In this document: one piece after another, positions 62,648-64,000 of the stretch
How positions within the stretch are numbered: position 1 is the first letter of the stretch
Layout of the letters: each line of letters starts with the position of its first letter
Assembly (NCBI GenBank): GCA_016648135.1
Contig: JADDOH010010285.1
Location: forward strand, 52,585 to 116,584
Length of the DNA stretch: 64,000 nucleotides
DNA from: Agrypnia vestita
Lineage: Eukaryota; Arthropoda; Insecta; Trichoptera; Phryganeidae
Reading direction: 5' to 3'
The notes under the pieces: model-generated
Told to the model about the DNA's origin: nothing
Database searches by the model: none
The model's input: only the letters and a program-made list of their open reading frames with translations
Made by a program: the position numbers and the translations under genes

Positions 62648-63659
62648 TTTTACATAAGGCAAATTTTACATTATCTTACCTCTCAGCTATTTGTATTTTA
62701 AAATATAGTATTGGACTTATTATGATACGGTTAAGTAAATTCTGTTTGTACGTGCCAATGAAATTATTAATTAATGTCTTCAATAAAATGATACAATTTT
62801 TTTTTGTTATTAATTCATTTAAAAATTATTCCCTGCTTACTAGTTTCTTTTCTCATAAGTATTACCCCGTATTCCTCTGAAAAATTCAAATTCCTAAGGG
62901 TGGGCACGTTCTTTCGCTTGTAAATGTATGAATATTTCGCGCATTTTTCTAGCAATTTCCTTTTCATTTCCTCCCTCTAACCTGTTGTTACACTCATCCA
63001 GAGGTTTCCCACCTTTTAAAAATATGTATCTAAATCTCACTCTTTACATAGATTGTTCGCGTCTAGGTCTTTTGTACACCAACGTTATATCAAGTTTAGT
63101 CCAATTATCATTCCCTACGAACTTATTATTTACTAATTGAAAATAATTTTTATTTTGCAATATTCTTATATTATATTTTAAAGTTGATTTGTACTAGTAA
63201 TTTAAACGCCAGTCTAATTTTCTTAACGTGACCGACATTATTTATTAATTCGCAGTCTTTAATCACAATTCCAATTTTCTTTAACGTATTCAATACAGCG
63301 TAGCTTTAAATGATTTCAAATTATGTGGATATCGTTATCATACGACACAAGAAAGGGATAGGCTGTGATATTCATTTAAGATACAGAAAGGTTTGTTGAA
63401 CATTATTAATTTAACGGCATTATTTAAATCAATTGAAAAAGGGCTTTATTTTTGTTGAAAAAACGATGCAACAAATATTTGCATCAAGTAGAATAATATG
63501 TATAGAATAGATAAGTACCTACCTATCCAAATTCCATTTTTTTTTAATTTAAAAGTTAATCGAGCGGGAATTACTGCATTTATAAAAATGTAACAATTAT
63601 GATTATATTTTAACAATTAACCTATATTTAAGTCACGTTACGAATTTTAAAAAATAGGT
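62648..63659. other. AT-rich stretch, nothing recognised
   Basis: No supported gene. The 70-codon plus frame at 62928-63140 has no domain. Confidence 0.4.
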
Positions 63660-63850
63660 ATCATCACCTTTCCTATCCCTGGCCCGTGTAATACCCATTT
63701 CGTAGCAAATTTCCGAAGTAAGTGTCTAATAAGTAAAACACATAGCCGACACATCAGCCATACGCGAGGCAATATGTTGGCGCTAATAAATCATGGTTAG
63801 CAATGACTAGCAGACTTGGGGCCAGCTCGCTAACAGGGTTGCCACAACTA
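63660..63850. other. Island, candidate regulatory element
   Basis: CCTATCCCTGGCCCGTGT, CATACGCGAGGCAATATG and GGCGCTAATAAATCATGG (with ATAAATCA, a Hox/Abd-B-like word), then GGGGCCAGCTCGCTAACAGG. Unique and non-coding. Confidence 0.35.
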
Positions 63851-64000
63851 TACTTTTAATGAAATTATTTTAAATGCACTATTTTTGTAATTTTTAATAG
63901 TCAAAATTTTCATCAACTTTTATATTATAATAAAGAATAACAAAGTAATATGCCTACACCCTCAGCTTTTAATAATAATGTTTCACATAAGTTAAAGATT

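Noticed and set aside
62515..62880. 121-codon plus-strand frame
   Set aside because: Starts inside a Helitron of family E and reads through its GACA-rich block.
1..64000. Bacterial or viral genome content
   Set aside because: No operons, Shine-Dalgarno spaced genes, capsid, polymerase or integrase genes; everything fits eukaryotic nuclear repeats.

Overview
This window looks like repeat-rich, strongly A+T-biased insect nuclear DNA. The evidence is a lepidopteran/hemipteran-style Helitron, Penelope-like retroelements (PLEs), RTE/CR1/I-type LINE relics, mariner relics, tRNA-derived SINEs and frequent GGTACCTA-type words. The insect order cannot be settled from the sequence. I find no convincing host protein-coding exon, no functional tRNA or rRNA, no CRISPR array and no bacterial-type operon. 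Nearly every open frame is a chance frame in AT-rich DNA, a shadow, or part of a dead transposon. The window is best read as a gene desert or part of a very long intron.

Layout. 1-9000: a CR1/jockey-like LINE end (2085-2608), two long-palindrome elements (3571-4134, 4518-4915), an I/R1-like LINE end (5892-6343), an RTE-like LINE end (7155-7580) and a PLE end (7600-8251). 9000-13000: a TIR element, a mariner 5' end, a 1.3-kb PLE with a SINE inside it and an inverted copy of its own tail at its 5' end, and a Helitron. 13000-19000 is mostly AT-rich filler with one dispersed repeat and G+C-rich islands. 19169-19634 is a complete short Helitron. 20000-35000 mixes PLE tails, MITEs, SINEs, palindromic elements and a mariner transposase relic. 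35000-50000 has LINE ends, a 200-bp tandem duplication carrying SINE tails, two further MITE families and a striking 29-bp perfect hairpin. 50000-64000 has more of the same MITEs, a PLE end with a hammerhead-like motif, a 766-bp TIR element with a nested pogo-like terminus, and a last small Helitron.

The most abundant family (called A here, at least 14 copies) is a non-autonomous TIR element with termini containing CTCATAGAGACGAAATTATA. Other families defined here by comparing the window with itself are G (long palindromes starting CAGGGTGT), H, P and L (short TIR MITEs), E (TCCCAA...CTAG Helitrons), F, N and T (unclassified dispersed repeats), and PLE lineages B, C and D, all with hammerhead-ribozyme-like cores downstream of PLE coding remnants.

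Between the repeats lie about twenty isolated islands of roughly 150-350 bp. They are visibly richer in G+C, free of recognised repeats and not convincingly coding. I interpret them, by inference only, as candidate conserved non-coding or regulatory modules. All recognisable LINE coding relics lie on the minus strand, which would fit a host gene transcribed along the plus strand across the window.
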